The position numbers were made by a program, and so were the translations under genes. Source: a gamma proteobacterium HTCC2207 (lineage in GTDB: Bacteria > Pseudomonadota > Gammaproteobacteria > Pseudomonadales > Porticoccaceae). From it: a stretch of 64,000 nucleotides of DNA. Under the pieces are notes generated by a model that was not told where the DNA came from, made no database searches, and was given only the letters and a program-made list of their open reading frames with translations. Location: NCBI GenBank assembly GCA_000153445.1, contig CH672396.1, positions 95,668 through 159,667 of the forward strand, written 5' to 3'. Shown here piece by piece: positions 63,750 through 64,000 of this stretch; the first letter of the stretch is position 1, and the number at the start of each line of letters is the position of its first letter.

Positions 63750-64000
63750 ATGGCTTCTGCAATACTGTCAACCATACGACAGGATATGTCGAGAATCGAA
63801 CTGTCCACGCTGGGGGTTCCAGCGCTGGTACTGTTGATTATTTCGATGTTGATCCTGCCGTTGCCGGCATTTTTGTTGGATTTCCTTTTTACCTTTAACA
63901 TTATTATTGGCCTGGTGATCATTATGGTCGCCATCAATAGCCAGAAGCCTCTCGACTTTTCATCTTTTCCCTCTATTTTGCTGCTCGCCACCATGTTGCG
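63750..64000 (+). CDS. flhA: Flagellar export protein FlhA, N-terminal fragment
   Basis: FlhA is the large membrane component of the flagellar type III export gate. The 83 complete codons seen give TLGVPALVLLIISMLILPLPAFLLD and FNIIIGLVIIMVAI, then KPLDFSSFPSILLLATML, the conserved first membrane segments of FlhA. The gene runs off the right edge. This frame is not an antisense shadow: the opposite frame at 63746-63994 has no family features. Confidence 0.9.
   Translation, partial: MASAILSTIRQDMSRIELSTLGVPALVLLIISMLILPLPAFLLDFLFTFNIIIGLVIIMVAINSQKPLDFSSFPSILLLATML

Overview
The window is ordinary chromosome of a marine-type gammaproteobacterium. Gene order and protein style (metW-DUF4426-rdgB-hemW, ftsYEX-rpoH, trxA next to rho, a Pseudomonas/Vibrio-style polar flagellar cluster, TRAP and TonB uptake genes) suggest the Cellvibrionales/Pseudomonadales area, possibly SAR92-like. 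That placement is from memory of families, not from a search. I see no rRNA, tRNA, CRISPR array, prophage or intact insertion sequence.

Bases 1-12.5 kb hold housekeeping and small accessory genes on the + strand: the end of metW, a DUF4426 protein, rdgB, hemW and a cation-diffusion-facilitator exporter; then (minus) a TVP38 membrane domain fused to a flavin disulfide reductase; then trxA, rho, ubiD and a run of small genes (DUF6172-like, YehS/DUF1456-like, a Gfo/Idh/MocA oxidoreductase, a YkgJ cysteine-cluster protein, a GNAT acetyltransferase). Bases 12.5-23 kb hold a TonB-dependent receptor, a GFA-type zinc protein, an LplT-like MFS protein, a dicarboxylate/amino-acid:cation symporter and an RND efflux adaptor-pump pair. 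Bases 23-39.7 kb hold redox and division genes: yajL-like, gshA with a small unknown gene in front, dsbB, an LrgA/LrgB pair, rsd/algQ, fkpA-like, trmB, DUF423, rpoH, ftsX, ftsE, ftsY, rsmD, coaD, mutM, an orphan exbD, a hydrolase, a thioesterase and a TRAP permease pair.

Bases 39.7-64 kb are a flagellar island. On the minus strand flgBCDEFGHIJKL-fliD runs from a sigma-54-type promoter. On the + strand lie flaG and fliC, each with its own sigma-28-type promoter. Divergent from flgB are flgA, flgM (sigma-28 promoter) and flgN. A second minus-strand operon, flgP-flgT-(LysM protein)-fliK-like-(stand-alone FlhB C-terminal domain), also starts from a sigma-28-type promoter. Divergent from it is a sigma-54-type promoter and the start of flhA, which runs off the window. 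The pattern fits a hierarchy in which sigma-54 genes build the basal body and hook and FliA/FlgM-controlled genes make filament and late parts.

The more unusual things are: very large FlgE (944 aa) and FlgK (1001 aa); an enlarged FlgA that looks to have three SAF-like units; a FlhB C-terminal paralogue that begins where cleaved FlhB would begin and overlaps a fliK-like gene; FlgP/FlgT with a LysM protein and no FlgO beside them; two stretches of decayed coding sequence on either side of fliC; and two genes (hemW and the yehS-like gene) whose conserved N-termini have no ATG/GTG/TTG where one is expected. No wholly new defence or mobile system is visible.
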